64,000 nucleotides of DNA, from assembly GCF_002866065.1 (NCBI RefSeq), contig NZ_LNJZ01000003.1, positions 138,667-202,666 on the forward strand, read 5' to 3'. A program made the position numbers and the translations under genes. Positions 1 through 8,498 of the stretch are shown here, one piece after another. The notes under the pieces were generated by a model, which worked only from the letters and a program-made list of their open reading frames with translations, searched no databases and was not told where the DNA came from. This DNA comes from Thiopseudomonas denitrificans. Its GTDB lineage: Bacteria > Pseudomonadota > Gammaproteobacteria > Pseudomonadales > Pseudomonadaceae. Numbering within the stretch: position 1 is the stretch's first letter; every line of letters starts with the position of its first letter.

Positions 1-621
1 AAGCGGGCTTATCAGCAGAATCCAAAGGTGGTGCAGCGCTGGCTGGATGAGGAATATCCGCTGATTGCCCAGCGTGCAAAGGTCGAAAACGCCGAAATCC
101 AGTGGGCTGACGAGACTGGAGTACGTAGCGACAGCCACGGTGGCCGCAGCTTTGCACCGGCAGGCAAGACACCAGTACGACTGGTTAGCGGTAGCCGGTT
201 TGCAACCAATATGATTTCTAGTGTTACCAACCGAGGTAAATTGCGCTTCATGATGTACCGGGAAACGATGACATCCCAGGTGTTGATTCGCTTTCTGGAT
301 CGCCTTGTTCGCGGCTCGGAAGGCAGAAAAATATTTCTGATTCTCGATAACCTGCGAGTGCACCACAGCAAGAAAGTCGCAGCTTGGGTCGAGGCCAGAA
401 AAGAGCAAATTGAGTTATTTTTTCTGCCCGCTTATGCGCCAGAGCTCAATCCAGACGAATACCTGAACGGCGACCTTAAACAACAGTTAAAAACTGGCAG
501 GGCTGCGCGTACGCAGGCTGAACTTGAAGAGCGGGTTCGTTCAATACTAAGGCGTATCCAGCGGAGGCCGGGACGAGTTTCTTCTTACTTCCGACACCCC
601 AAGATTGCTTATGCCGCCTGA
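1..621 (+). CDS. IS630-family transposase, C-terminal part (cut by window edge)
   Basis: The frame is open from base 1 to the TGA at 619-621, so the N-terminus (helix-turn-helix part) lies outside the window. The visible part is the DDE catalytic domain: WADETGVRSD carries the first Asp, LILDNLRVHHSK the second, and LNPDEYLNGDLK the final acidic residue, in the order and spacing usual for IS630/Tc1-type transposases. It catalyses cut-and-paste transposition of its own element at TA targets. No frameshift is visible in this part, so it may be intact. The 3' end is read on the opposite strand as the tail of a broken membrane-protein gene, which marks the insertion junction. Confidence 0.9.
   Translation, partial: KRAYQQNPKVVQRWLDEEYPLIAQRAKVENAEIQWADETGVRSDSHGGRSFAPAGKTPVRLVSGSRFATNMISSVTNRGKLRFMMYRETMTSQVLIRFLDRLVRGSEGRKIFLILDNLRVHHSKKVAAWVEARKEQIELFFLPAYAPELNPDEYLNGDLKQQLKTGRAARTQAELEERVRSILRRIQRRPGRVSSYFRHPKIAYAA
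1..621 (+). mobile_element. IS630-type insertion sequence, right part
   Basis: Defined by the transposase reading frame; the left end is outside the window. The right terminal repeat should lie just beyond 621, but I cannot fix its border because the partner repeat is not visible. The DNA becomes distinctly AT-rich immediately after 621, consistent with an element junction. Confidence 0.6.
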
Positions 622-1066
622 TATGGCCTATTTAATTGCCGAGGTAATATATCATTGTTAGTTTCTTCTAATTTTTTAACTGACTTAACTTCACTCCTTT
701 GTATTTTAATCTGATACATAACCGCAACAACCGGTATAAGTATAGTTACAGCACTTAAAGCCAACATCACCAGATAAAAAGCATAATCAACCGATATTCC
801 AAACGAATAGACTATACCAAAAAAAGACATGGTAATAATAAGCATCAGCACGCGCTCAAGACCCGCATTCACTCTTTTTGTAAGCTTATTTTTGGGTGCT
901 ATGGCTCCATACGGCTGAACTAGCCATGGTGAAATTGCTACAACTAACAGAATTAAAGACGAAATTAAAGAGCCAATCGAGAACTCTCGATAAAAAGAAG
1001 AGAAATGGCTAATATGGAAAGTAGAAAAGACGCTGTAAATTTAATTAAAAACCAAATTTTTTTCAT
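609..1066 (-). pseudogene. Frameshifted small membrane-protein gene, truncated by the IS
   Basis: An ATG at 1066 opens a hydrophobic reading frame (MKKIWFLIKFTASFLLS..., 33 codons) that stops at 965-967. A second frame, open from a stop at 1041-1043 down to 609, continues with further membrane segments (SLISSLILLVVAISPWL, then two more). Joining them near 970-990 by one frameshift gives a plausible protein of about 150 residues with roughly four transmembrane helices. The last residues (PYQAA) and the stop codon are provided by the end of the IS630 transposase gene, so the original C-terminus is probably lost. The DNA is much more AT-rich than its surroundings, suggesting horizontal acquisition. 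I do not recognise the family. An alternative is a short intact gene starting at the GTG at 872 (87 aa). Confidence 0.5.
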
Positions 1067-1290
1067 ATCATGAAATAACACCAAGAAATTGAGAGTAGAG
1101 TTTTTCTCGAGTAGCCGTACACATGTCCATGCCTAGCTTGGCCAGTACTTTCTGGGAGTACGTGCTTTTGTTGCTCTGCTGTAAAAGCAGGAACAGCATC
1201 GCTCACTATAGTTACTTCGTATCCCAGATCATGTGCATGCCGCATGGTTGACTCAACGCATACATGTAATGCCGGATTAGTCCATGGAGT
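1063..1290 (-). pseudogene. Remnant of an isochorismatase-like cysteine hydrolase
   Basis: The minus-strand frame contains HVCVESTMRHAHDLGYEV followed by TIVSDAVPAFTAEQQKHV. This resembles the C-terminal half of the isochorismatase/cysteine hydrolase family, where a conserved Cys sits in a CVxST-type motif before the (D/H)LGYxVTVVSDA strand. The segment lacks the family's N-terminal half and catalytic Asp/Lys, and the residues after KHV do not continue the family pattern. It is therefore a decayed gene end, next to the IS. Only the motif is strong evidence; the borders are approximate. Confidence 0.5.
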
Positions 1291-1370
1291 AGCAGCATCC
1301 TCTGTACTGCAAGCTATCTTGTTGTGGGGGCGAGCGCTCTAGGAACGCTGCGGTTTAGAAAGTAGAATCA

Positions 1371-1395
1371 AAAACCCGCTGAGCCAGCGGGTTTT
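1371..1395 (-). terminator. Rho-independent terminator of ilvD
   Basis: Inverted repeat AAAACCCGCT / AGCGGGTTTT with a 5-nt loop. On the minus strand the stem ends in a run of T's, placed about 35 bp after the ilvD stop. Confidence 0.8.
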
Positions 1396-1429
1396 GAGGG
1401 TTATCAGTCGAGCTTGAGTTCTTTTTGAG

Positions 1430-3265
1430 TTACCCCAACAGTTCCTTATTCCGCACCGCACCCTTATCGGCACTCGTGGCCAGCAGGGCGTAGGCCTTCA
1501 GCGCAGTGCTGACCTTGCGTGGGCGTTCCTTGGCCGGTTTCCAGCCTTTCTTGTCCTGTTCGATACGGCGGGCAGCCAGTTCCTCGTCGCTGACCTGCAG
1601 CTGGATGGTGCGGGCCGGGATGTCGATCAGAATATGATCGCCTTCCTGTACCAGGCCGATGGCACCGCCAGCGGCGGCTTCCGGTGAGGCGTGGCCGATG
1701 GAAAGACCGGAGGTGCCGCCGGAGAAGCGGCCGTCGGTCAGCAGCGCACATTCCTTGCCCAGACCCTTGGACTTCAGATAGCTGGTCGGGTAGAGCATTT
1801 CCTGCATGCCGGGGCCACCTTTCGGGCCTTCGTAGCGGATGATGACGATGTCACCGGGCTTCACTTCGTCGGCGAGGATGCCGCGTACCGCATCGTCCTG
1901 GCTTTCAAAGATTTTCGCCTTGCCATCGAACACCCAGATGGACGGGTCGACACCGGCGGTTTTCACCACGCAGCCGTCTTCGGCGATGTTGCCGTAGAGA
2001 ACGGCCAGACCACCTTCCTTGTTGTAGGCGTGTTCGACACTGCGGATACAGCCGTTTTCGCGGTCCAGATCCAGCGTTGGCCAGCGGGTGGCCTGGCTGA
2101 AGGCTGTCTGGGTGGGTACGCCGCCGGGGCCTGCCTTGTAGAACTCGTGCACGGCTTCGTCAGTGGTTTGGGTGATGTCCCACTTGGCGATGGCTTCAGC
2201 CATGGTCTTGCTGTGCACGGTGGGCAGGTCGGTGTGCAGCAGACCGCCGCGGGCCAGTTCGCCGAGAATGGCGAAGATGCCGCCGGCACGGTGCACGTCT
2301 TCCATGTGGTACTTCTCGATGTTGGGTGCGACCTTGCACAGCTCGGGTACCTTGCGTGACAGGCGGTCGATGTCACGCAGATCGAAGTCGACCTCGCCTT
2401 CCTGGGCTGCGGCCAGCAGGTGCAGGATGGTGTTGGTGGAGCCGCCCATGGCGATGTCCATGGTCATGGCGTTTTCAAACGCCTTGAAGTTGGCGATGTT
2501 GCGCGGCAGAACGGACTCGTCACCGTCCTTGTAGTAACGCTGGGTGATGTCGACGATGGTGCGGGCGGCTTCCAGGAACAGCTCTTCGCGGTCGGCGTGG
2601 GTGGCCAGTGTGGTGCCGTTGCCGGGCAGGCCCAGACCCATGGCTTCCACCAGGCAGTTCATCGAGTTGGCGGTGAACATGCCGGAGCAGCTGCCGCAGG
2701 TCGGGCAGGCGCTGCGCTCGATTTCGGCGACTTCTTCGTCGGTTGCGCAGTCTTCGGCGGCGATCACCATGGCATCGACCAGATTCAGCGGGTTGGCGGA
2801 CAGCTTGGACTTGCCAGACTCCATCGGACCGCCGGAGACGAATACCACCGGAATGTTCAGGCGCAGGGCTGCCATCAGCATGCCGGGGGTGATCTTGTCA
2901 CAGTTGGAAATGCACACCAGGGCGTCGGCGCAGTGGGCGTTGGCCATGTATTCCACCGAGTCGGCGATGATTTCGCGGCTGGGCAGTGAATACAGCATGC
3001 CGTCGTGACCCATGGCGATGCCGTCATCCACGGCGATGGTGTTGAATTCCTTGGCGACGCCGCCGGCCTTTTCGATCTCGCGCGCAACCAGCTGGCCCAT
3101 GTCCTTCAGGTGTACGTGACCAGGTACGAACTGGGTGAAGGAGTTGGCCACGGCAATGATGGGCTTTTTGAAGTCTTCGTCCTTCATGCCGGTGGCACGC
3201 CACAGGGCACGGGCGCCGGCCATGTTGCGGCCAAAGGTGGAGGTTTTCGAGCGATAGTCAGGCAT
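1430..3265 (-). CDS. ilvD: Dihydroxy-acid dehydratase
   Basis: Dehydrates 2,3-dihydroxy-isovalerate and 2,3-dihydroxy-3-methylvalerate to the 2-keto acids, the third common step of valine and isoleucine synthesis, in the cytosol. The protein is 611 aa, normal for the long IlvD type. Fe-S ligand region: C122 in [11 protein letters not shown] and the CPTCGSC cluster at 187-193; the [10 protein letters not shown] segment near the C-terminus is also typical. I placed the start at the ATG giving [10 protein letters not shown], which has an AGGAAG ribosome site and matches the family N-terminus. The frame is open a further 112 codons upstream but that part is not family-like. It is monocistronic with its own terminator. 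Confidence 0.97.
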   Translation of the reverse strand: MPDYRSKTSTFGRNMAGARALWRATGMKDEDFKKPIIAVANSFTQFVPGHVHLKDMGQLVAREIEKAGGVAKEFNTIAVDDGIAMGHDGMLYSLPSREIIADSVEYMANAHCADALVCISNCDKITPGMLMAALRLNIPVVFVSGGPMESGKSKLSANPLNLVDAMVIAAEDCATDEEVAEIERSACPTCGSCSGMFTANSMNCLVEAMGLGLPGNGTTLATHADREELFLEAARTIVDITQRYYKDGDESVLPRNIANFKAFENAMTMDIAMGGSTNTILHLLAAAQEGEVDFDLRDIDRLSRKVPELCKVAPNIEKYHMEDVHRAGGIFAILGELARGGLLHTDLPTVHSKTMAEAIAKWDITQTTDEAVHEFYKAGPGGVPTQTAFSQATRWPTLDLDRENGCIRSVEHAYNKEGGLAVLYGNIAEDGCVVKTAGVDPSIWVFDGKAKIFESQDDAVRGILADEVKPGDIVIIRYEGPKGGPGMQEMLYPTSYLKSKGLGKECALLTDGRFSGGTSGLSIGHASPEAAAGGAIGLVQEGDHILIDIPARTIQLQVSDEELAARRIEQDKKGWKPAKERPRKVSTALKAYALLATSADKGAVRNKELLG

Positions 3266-3374
3266 GGCGACTTCCTGTAGTTCTGTTGATGTTAATGCGG
3301 GGATTCTACGCGTTGGCGGCATTCCGGGCAAAGGCTGGAAACCGGTGCCAGACCAGCGGGTTATTGGACCCTGC

Positions 3375-3914
3375 CTAAAAGGAAGAGCCTGGCTGTTGTA
3401 GAAACTCCAGCTCTTCAGCGGTGGAGCTGCGGCCAAGGATGGCGTTGCGGTGCGGATAGCGGCCGAAGCGGTCGATGATGGCCTTGTGTTGCAGGGCGGC
3501 ACGGTAGCAACCCGGAGTGGTATGAGCCTTGAACAGCGGCAGGGCCTGTTGCTGAATCCGTGCTGATTCGCTGTGCATGAAGGGCAGCAGCAGAAAATCA
3601 CGCTGCTCTACCTTTTCCAGTTGTTCCAGCGCCTGGGCGCGCAGGGCTTCCTGGCCGAGAACAAGAGCGACTGGGTCGGCGGCAAAGGCCAGTGGAGTAC
3701 CACGATGGATATTGCGGCTGAACTGGTCCAGCACGATGATTTCCGCCAGCCGTCCTTCTGCTGTATTGCGCCAGCTTTCAAGCTCGCCGCGCATGGCTTG
3801 CTGCAATAGCGGCGCAAAGCGGGTGCGGATGGTTTTATCCAGTGCTGCTGAAGCCTTGAACCACTGTGCGGGCTTGAGCTCTTCAAACCAGAAGTCGAGT
3901 ACCTGTTGTTGCAT
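3375..3914 (-). CDS. DUF924 family protein
   Basis: A 179-aa soluble protein of the DUF924 family (typical size 180-200 aa). The N-terminal [15 protein letters not shown], the central [19 protein letters not shown] and the C-terminal [18 protein letters not shown] segments are the conserved blocks of this family, predicted to be all-helical and TPR-like. No biochemical function is established as far as I know. It lies about 110 bp upstream of ilvD on the same strand and could be co-transcribed, but there is no functional link I can defend. Confidence 0.85.
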   Translation of the reverse strand: MQQQVLDFWFEELKPAQWFKASAALDKTIRTRFAPLLQQAMRGELESWRNTAEGRLAEIIVLDQFSRNIHRGTPLAFAADPVALVLGQEALRAQALEQLEKVEQRDFLLLPFMHSESARIQQQALPLFKAHTTPGCYRAALQHKAIIDRFGRYPHRNAILGRSSTAEELEFLQQPGSSF

Positions 3915-4059
3915 GACGTACCTGTGTACAAATATCCGGGTTGTTTATGCTACATGATAGCTGGCCGGGGGCACATGACCGGTAGCTATGGCGCCCTGCC
4001 ATCAGAACTTTATTGCCGGCCCAGAGTCGAACGACTTTCGCTGTTTTTGGATATTTATA

Positions 4060-4950
4060 ATGCGTATCTGGTTGATGGTGCCTTTGGTGCTGCTGCTTGG
4101 TGGTCTGGGCTATTACTTCGAGCTTGATGACCGTCTGCTGCAAACCTCGCGGGAGATGCGTACACCGCAGCAGGAGCGGGCTGCCAGCATCTGGCTGAAC
4201 CGCTATTCGGCCGATATCCAGGGCAAGCCGGTCGAGCGGCTGCTCAAGGCGGAAATCTCAGGCCTGACCTGGCATGCACCAAGCAATACATTGTTTACCA
4301 TCACCGGCAAGATTCCCAAGCTGGCGCAGCTCAGTCTGGAGGGTGAGCTGTTGCGCGAGATCGATCTGTTCGGAGTTGCCGATCCCGAGGGTATCGAGGC
4401 CTTGAGTGACGGCCGTTTTGCGCTGGTGGACGAGCGTCGCAGCAAGCTGGTGCTGTTCTCGCTGCCGGTTGAGGACAGGATTGACCTGACGAAAGCTTTG
4501 GCTGTTGATCTTGCCGTGCTGGACGACGCCTTTTTGTACCCGAAAAACAAGGGACTGGAAGGGCTGGCCTGGGATGCGGCCAATTCACGCTTTATCGTCG
4601 CCAAGGAGCGCGATCCGCATGCGCTCTATGCCATGGATTTTGATCTGGAGAAAAATCTGGCCGGGCCGCTGATCGAGCTGCCATCGGACGAGCTGTTCAT
4701 GCGTGATATTTCCGGGCTGGATTTGGATCGCCGGACTGGACATCTGCTGGTGCTGTCGGATGAATCGAAAATGTTGCTGGAACTGAATGAGCAGGAGGAG
4801 CCGGTCAGCTTTATGAGCCTGATGCTCGGTTTCAACGGGCTGACCAGCAGCATCAAGCAGGCCGAGGGCGTGGCCATGGACGATCAGGGCGTGATCTATA
4901 TTGTGGGCGAACCCAACCTGTTTTACCGCTTTGTGCCGGCGGCCGACTGA
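4060..4950 (+). CDS. SdiA-regulated domain protein, membrane-anchored beta-propeller
   Basis: A 296-aa protein with an N-terminal hydrophobic segment (MRIWLMVPLVLLLGGLGYYF) and a C-terminal domain of repeated beta strands: ISGLTWHAPSNTLFTITG, DPEGIEALSDGRFALVDE, GLEGLAWDAANSRFIVAKE and AEGVAMDDQGVIYIVGE. These blades match the SdiA-regulated (YjiK-like) propeller family. The anchor should place the propeller in the periplasm. The biochemical role is unknown. I prefer the ATG at 4060 over the upstream 3988 start because the 24 extra residues have no family character. No convincing Shine-Dalgarno is visible. It is divergent from the DUF924 gene. Confidence 0.8.
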   Translation: MRIWLMVPLVLLLGGLGYYFELDDRLLQTSREMRTPQQERAASIWLNRYSADIQGKPVERLLKAEISGLTWHAPSNTLFTITGKIPKLAQLSLEGELLREIDLFGVADPEGIEALSDGRFALVDERRSKLVLFSLPVEDRIDLTKALAVDLAVLDDAFLYPKNKGLEGLAWDAANSRFIVAKERDPHALYAMDFDLEKNLAGPLIELPSDELFMRDISGLDLDRRTGHLLVLSDESKMLLELNEQEEPVSFMSLMLGFNGLTSSIKQAEGVAMDDQGVIYIVGEPNLFYRFVPAAD

Positions 4951-5072
4951 ATACCGAACAGGCCAGGCAAACGGCGTATGGACTGATCAGGTGCGCGGAC
5001 TGTGCTGATCTTCCGGCAGCCGGTAATAAACCGGCGTAAACTGGCTCTGTTCCCGGCAAGGATTATGCGCTA

Positions 5073-6026
5073 ATGGATTCTCGTACATTGCTGAACTGGG
5101 TGGCAGCCGGAGTGCTGTCGCCACAATATCTTGAACAGGCGCTGGAGGTGGCGCAAACGCGACCTGATCGCGCACGCACGCTGGTGTTTCTCGACCGTTT
5201 GCTGCTGATCGGTGCGTTGTTGTCTGCTTGTAGTGGTGTGATTTTCTTTTTTGCCTATAACTGGGATGCCCTGAGCCGCCTGCAACGTTTTGCGCTGGCT
5301 CAGCTGCTGCTGGCGCTGCCTTTGCTGGTGCTGCTGCGTTATCCGTTGCAGCACTGGATCGCCCAGAGTGGAGTGTTTGCCAGTGCGTTGTTGCTGGGCG
5401 CTTTGCTGGCGCTGGTCGGGCAAACCTACCAGACCGGGGCGGATACCTTTGAGCTGTTTCTGCTCTGGGGTCTGTTACTGGTGCCCTGGGCGGTGCTGGG
5501 GCGCAATCTGGCGGTTGCCGGCCTGATCATGCTGCTGCTGAATGTGGCTCTGGTTCTGGCTTGCCAGACGTTCACCCAGCTGAGTCCTGACTTGCGCTTT
5601 GCCCTGCTGCTGGGCATGAACCTGCTGTTCTGGCTGCCGCTGGCGCGACTGGCCTGGCAGGACGGGAGGCCGCTCTGGCATCTCGCCAATACTCTGCTGG
5701 TACTGGTATTGCTGGTTATCGCTACCGGCTGGGCACTGCTGGCGGTGTTTGATAGTGGTGTGCGCATTCATCCCTGGCTGGGCCACCTGGCCTGGCTGGC
5801 CCTGATGACACTGCTGGTGGTGCTGTATGCCTGGCGCAGTTTTCAGCGTCAGCTCATGGTGCTGGTATTGTTGTCGCTGCTTGCCTGGCTGTCGCTGTGG
5901 GTGATCCGCTGGTTTGATAGCAACAATGTATTTGCGCTGTTTTTCCTGCAAGGGCTGCTGATACTGCTGGTGGCGCTGGGTGGTTATGCCTGGCTGAAAC
6001 CGAAGGGGGCGTCCCATGAGCAATGA
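5073..6026 (+). CDS. DUF2157 integral membrane protein
   Basis: A 317-aa polytopic protein. A cytosolic N-terminal segment (about residues 1-45, LLNWVAAGVLSPQYLEQAL) is followed by about ten hydrophobic helices, with the WDALSRLQRFALAQ segment after the first helix that typifies DUF2157. Its function is unknown. It overlaps the next gene by 11 bp and is the first gene of a three-gene operon with a DUF4401 protein and a GDYXXLXY protein, a set that recurs together in proteobacteria. Confidence 0.85.
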   Translation: MDSRTLLNWVAAGVLSPQYLEQALEVAQTRPDRARTLVFLDRLLLIGALLSACSGVIFFFAYNWDALSRLQRFALAQLLLALPLLVLLRYPLQHWIAQSGVFASALLLGALLALVGQTYQTGADTFELFLLWGLLLVPWAVLGRNLAVAGLIMLLLNVALVLACQTFTQLSPDLRFALLLGMNLLFWLPLARLAWQDGRPLWHLANTLLVLVLLVIATGWALLAVFDSGVRIHPWLGHLAWLALMTLLVVLYAWRSFQRQLMVLVLLSLLAWLSLWVIRWFDSNNVFALFFLQGLLILLVALGGYAWLKPKGASHEQ

Positions 6027-7089
6027 TGCACAACAGCTGTGGCAGGACCTGTCCGCACGGCAGCTGGTGCAGGGGCCGTTGACCCCGGCGCTGCAGCAGC
6101 CTTGGTATCTGCGGATGTTTCTAGCGGTTACTGCCTGGCTGGCGGCGCAATTTTTCTTGCTGTCGGTGGTGGCTATTCCGGGCACTGTGCTGTTTTTTCT
6201 CTCTTCCAGCCAGCTGCATCAGTCCATGGTGGTGTTGGGTTCCGTGTTGCTGGCGCTGGCCGCCTGGATCAGCCGGTTGCAGCGCTCGGTGTTCGTGCAC
6301 CAGCTGGCGGTGGCGGCAGCGCTGACCGGACAGGGACTGGTACTGGTGGGGCTGGCCTTGCTCGAACTGCCGGTAGCTTTGGCGCTGTTGATTGCTTTGG
6401 TGCAGGTTCCGGTGTTTCTGCTGGTGCGCGATACCTTTGTGCGCGGCCTGTGCGTGCCGGTTTTCGTGATTGCCCTGGCTTATGCGCTGGCCGGTTTTGC
6501 GGTAGAACACGAACAAACGCTGTTACTGCAGGGCGTATTGCCATTGCTGTTGGCGGTGACCGGCTGGCTGTATCTGGAGGAGGCCCGCCTGGCCTGTTGG
6601 CAGCAATGGATTCGCCCGCTCAAGCGCGGGCTGACATTGGCGCTCTGGGCCTGGCTGGTGTTGCAGCATACCGAACTGCTGGCGCTGGGCAGGGGTGGCC
6701 TATGGGCGCACAAGCCCCTGTTGCTGACTCTGGTGCTGGCCGGTTTTTTGGGCTGGCTGCTATTACGCAAGCTGCAGCAGCCAAGCGAGCGGTTATATGG
6801 CCTGGCGCTGGGTGTGCTGGTGGCCTGTGCCGGCTGGCAGATTCCCGGCGTAACGGTGACGGTGCTGTTGCTGGCACTGGCGTGGCTGCAGGGTCAACGT
6901 CTGTACTGGGGTGCAAACCTGGTGGTTCTGCTGGGCATGTTGCTGCTGTATTACTACAACCTGGAACAGACCCTGCTGGTCAAATCGATGATCCTGACAG
7001 GGCTGGCCGTTCTGCTGTTGGGGTTGCGCTTCTGGTTATTGCGTCTACCGGGGTTGAACAGGCCGGAAAAGGAGAGTGCTGATGCGTAA
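6016..7089 (+). CDS. DUF4401 integral membrane protein
   Basis: A 357-aa protein with about ten to twelve predicted transmembrane helices and a short cytosolic N-terminus (MSNDAQQLWQDLSARQLVQG) that resembles the DUF4401 family. Its ATG lies inside the 3' end of the DUF2157 gene and its TAA overlaps the ATG of the next gene, so the three are translationally coupled. The constant partnership suggests a membrane complex with the DUF2157 protein. No enzymatic motif is visible and no function is known to me. Confidence 0.8.
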   Translation: MSNDAQQLWQDLSARQLVQGPLTPALQQPWYLRMFLAVTAWLAAQFFLLSVVAIPGTVLFFLSSSQLHQSMVVLGSVLLALAAWISRLQRSVFVHQLAVAAALTGQGLVLVGLALLELPVALALLIALVQVPVFLLVRDTFVRGLCVPVFVIALAYALAGFAVEHEQTLLLQGVLPLLLAVTGWLYLEEARLACWQQWIRPLKRGLTLALWAWLVLQHTELLALGRGGLWAHKPLLLTLVLAGFLGWLLLRKLQQPSERLYGLALGVLVACAGWQIPGVTVTVLLLALAWLQGQRLYWGANLVVLLGMLLLYYYNLEQTLLVKSMILTGLAVLLLGLRFWLLRLPGLNRPEKESADA

Positions 7090-7636
7090 GGCAGGCATCG
7101 TTCTGGTCTTGCTGCTGGTGCTGGCCGGCATCAATTATTCCATCTTCCGTACCGAGCAGGTGCTGGAAAGCGGCCAGGAAGTGATTCTTGAGCTGGCACC
7201 TGTTGACCCGCGCTCGCTGATGCAGGGCGACTATATGGCACTGCGCTTTGCGCTCGGTAATGAAGTGCAGCGGGCCTTATGGAAGCAACGGGATGCTGCC
7301 GGAGAAAAGCCGGATGACAGCAGCATGCCGCCGCTGACCGGCCGGGTGGTGGTAGTCCTGGACAAGCAGGACGTGGCCCGTTTTGTGGCGCTGGATAGCG
7401 GGCAGACACTGGCTGCAGGGCAGCTGCGTCTAGAGTACCGCTTGCGTCATGGCAGCGTGCAGTTTGCCACCAATGCGTTTTTCTTCCAGGAAGGGAGCGG
7501 TCAGCAGTATGAAGCGGCCCGCTATGGCCTGTTCCGGGTCAGTGAAAGTGGCCAGCCCTATCTGACCCACATGCTGGATGAAAAGCTGGAAACCATCGGC
7601 AAGACACGAAACCTGACAGCTGGCGTCAAGGACTGA
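7082..7636 (+). CDS. GDYXXLXY domain protein
   Basis: A 184-aa protein with one N-terminal transmembrane helix (AGIVLVLLLVLAGINYSIF) and an extracytoplasmic domain. The name-giving motif is present as GDYMALRF at about residues 49-56, preceded by the LELAPVDPRSLMQ block. The start is the ATG at 7082, which follows an AAAGGAGAG ribosome site; a GTG six bases upstream is less well placed. It is the last gene of the DUF2157/DUF4401 operon and ends near a perfect 12-bp inverted repeat. The domain is a beta-rich fold of unknown role, probably periplasmic. Confidence 0.85.
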   Translation: MRKAGIVLVLLLVLAGINYSIFRTEQVLESGQEVILELAPVDPRSLMQGDYMALRFALGNEVQRALWKQRDAAGEKPDDSSMPPLTGRVVVVLDKQDVARFVALDSGQTLAAGQLRLEYRLRHGSVQFATNAFFFQEGSGQQYEAARYGLFRVSESGQPYLTHMLDEKLETIGKTRNLTAGVKD

Positions 7637-7650
7637 GGTCGGCTATGCAT

Positions 7651-7683
7651 GCCATATTGCCCGGTCAAGCGGGGCAATATGGC
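7651..7683. terminator. Perfect 12-bp hairpin between convergent genes
   Basis: GCCATATTGCCC and GGGCAATATGGC flank a 9-nt loop midway between the stops of the GDYXXLXY gene and rpiA. There is no strong T-run on either side, so it is a bidirectional terminator candidate only by position and stem strength. Confidence 0.55.
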
Positions 7684-7712
7684 AGAGCGTATCAGGACAT
7701 CAACGCTGCGTA

Positions 7713-8393
7713 TCAAGCGCGCTGATTGACGATGCGCTGTACGCCGTCTTTGGTGCCCAGCAGCAGCACATCGGCAGGGCGGGCGGCGAACAGGCCGTTG
7801 CAGACTACGCCGACAATGGCGTTGAGTTGCTCTTCCAGACCGCGCGGATCGGTGATCTGCATGTTGTGAATGTCGAGGATGACATTGCCGTTGTCGGTGA
7901 CCACACCGGTGCGGTAAACAGGATCGCCGCCCAGACGGACGATCTGACGGGCGACATGGCTGCGTGCCATGGGAATCACCTCGACCGGCAGCGGGAAGTT
8001 GCCGAGAAAATCCACCTTCTTGCTGTCATCGGCGATGCAGATGAAGGTTTTGGCCACGGCCGCGACAATCTTCTCGCGGGTTAGCGCCGCGCCGCCACCC
8101 TTGATCAGCTCCAGGTGCGGGTTGGTCTCGTCGGCACCGTCGATATAAAACTCGAGGCCGGCAACATTGTTCAGGTCGAACACCTCGATGCCATGGTTTT
8201 TCAGGCGCTCGGCGGTGGCTTCGGAGCTGGCCACGGCACCGGCAAAGTCATCCTTGTAGGCGGCCAGCGCATCGATGAAAAAGTTGGCGGTGGAGCCGGT
8301 GCCGACACCGATCACGGCATGCTTGTCCAGCCGGGGCAGGATTTCTTTCACGGCGGCTTGGGCAACGGCTTGTTTCAACTGGTCTTGGCTCAC
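7713..8393 (-). CDS. rpiA: Ribose-5-phosphate isomerase A
   Basis: Interconverts ribose 5-phosphate and ribulose 5-phosphate in the non-oxidative pentose phosphate pathway. At 226 aa it is of normal length. Family signatures are all present: [15 protein letters not shown] for phosphate binding, YIDGADE with the catalytic Asp, [11 protein letters not shown] with the catalytic Lys, and the FPLPVEV segment. It is divergent from ilvA with about 105 bp between starts, an arrangement conserved in pseudomonads. Confidence 0.97.
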   Translation of the reverse strand: MSQDQLKQAVAQAAVKEILPRLDKHAVIGVGTGSTANFFIDALAAYKDDFAGAVASSEATAERLKNHGIEVFDLNNVAGLEFYIDGADETNPHLELIKGGGAALTREKIVAAVAKTFICIADDSKKVDFLGNFPLPVEVIPMARSHVARQIVRLGGDPVYRTGVVTDNGNVILDIHNMQITDPRGLEEQLNAIVGVVCNGLFAARPADVLLLGTKDGVQRIVNQRA

Positions 8394-8420
8394 ATCAGGC
8401 TCCGGATGGATGAATTTTGG

Positions 8421-8432
8421 CCATTATAATGG
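8421..8432. promoter_or_regulatory. Candidate divergent promoter core for rpiA/ilvA
   Basis: The palindrome CCATTATAATGG offers a TATAAT-like -10 hexamer on each strand, between two divergent genes. I see no clean -35 for either direction, so this is a weak call resting on position and symmetry. Confidence 0.35.
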
Positions 8433-8498
8433 TTGTGTGCGGGTCTGTAGAGTACACTCGGGACTACTGTCCATTGAACCCTACAAACTGGCTGTACC

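Noticed and set aside
3266-3601. N-terminal extension of ilvD by 112 codons
   Set aside because: The extension is Pro/Ser/Arg-rich without family similarity, and the ATG at 3265 has a proper ribosome site and family N-terminus.
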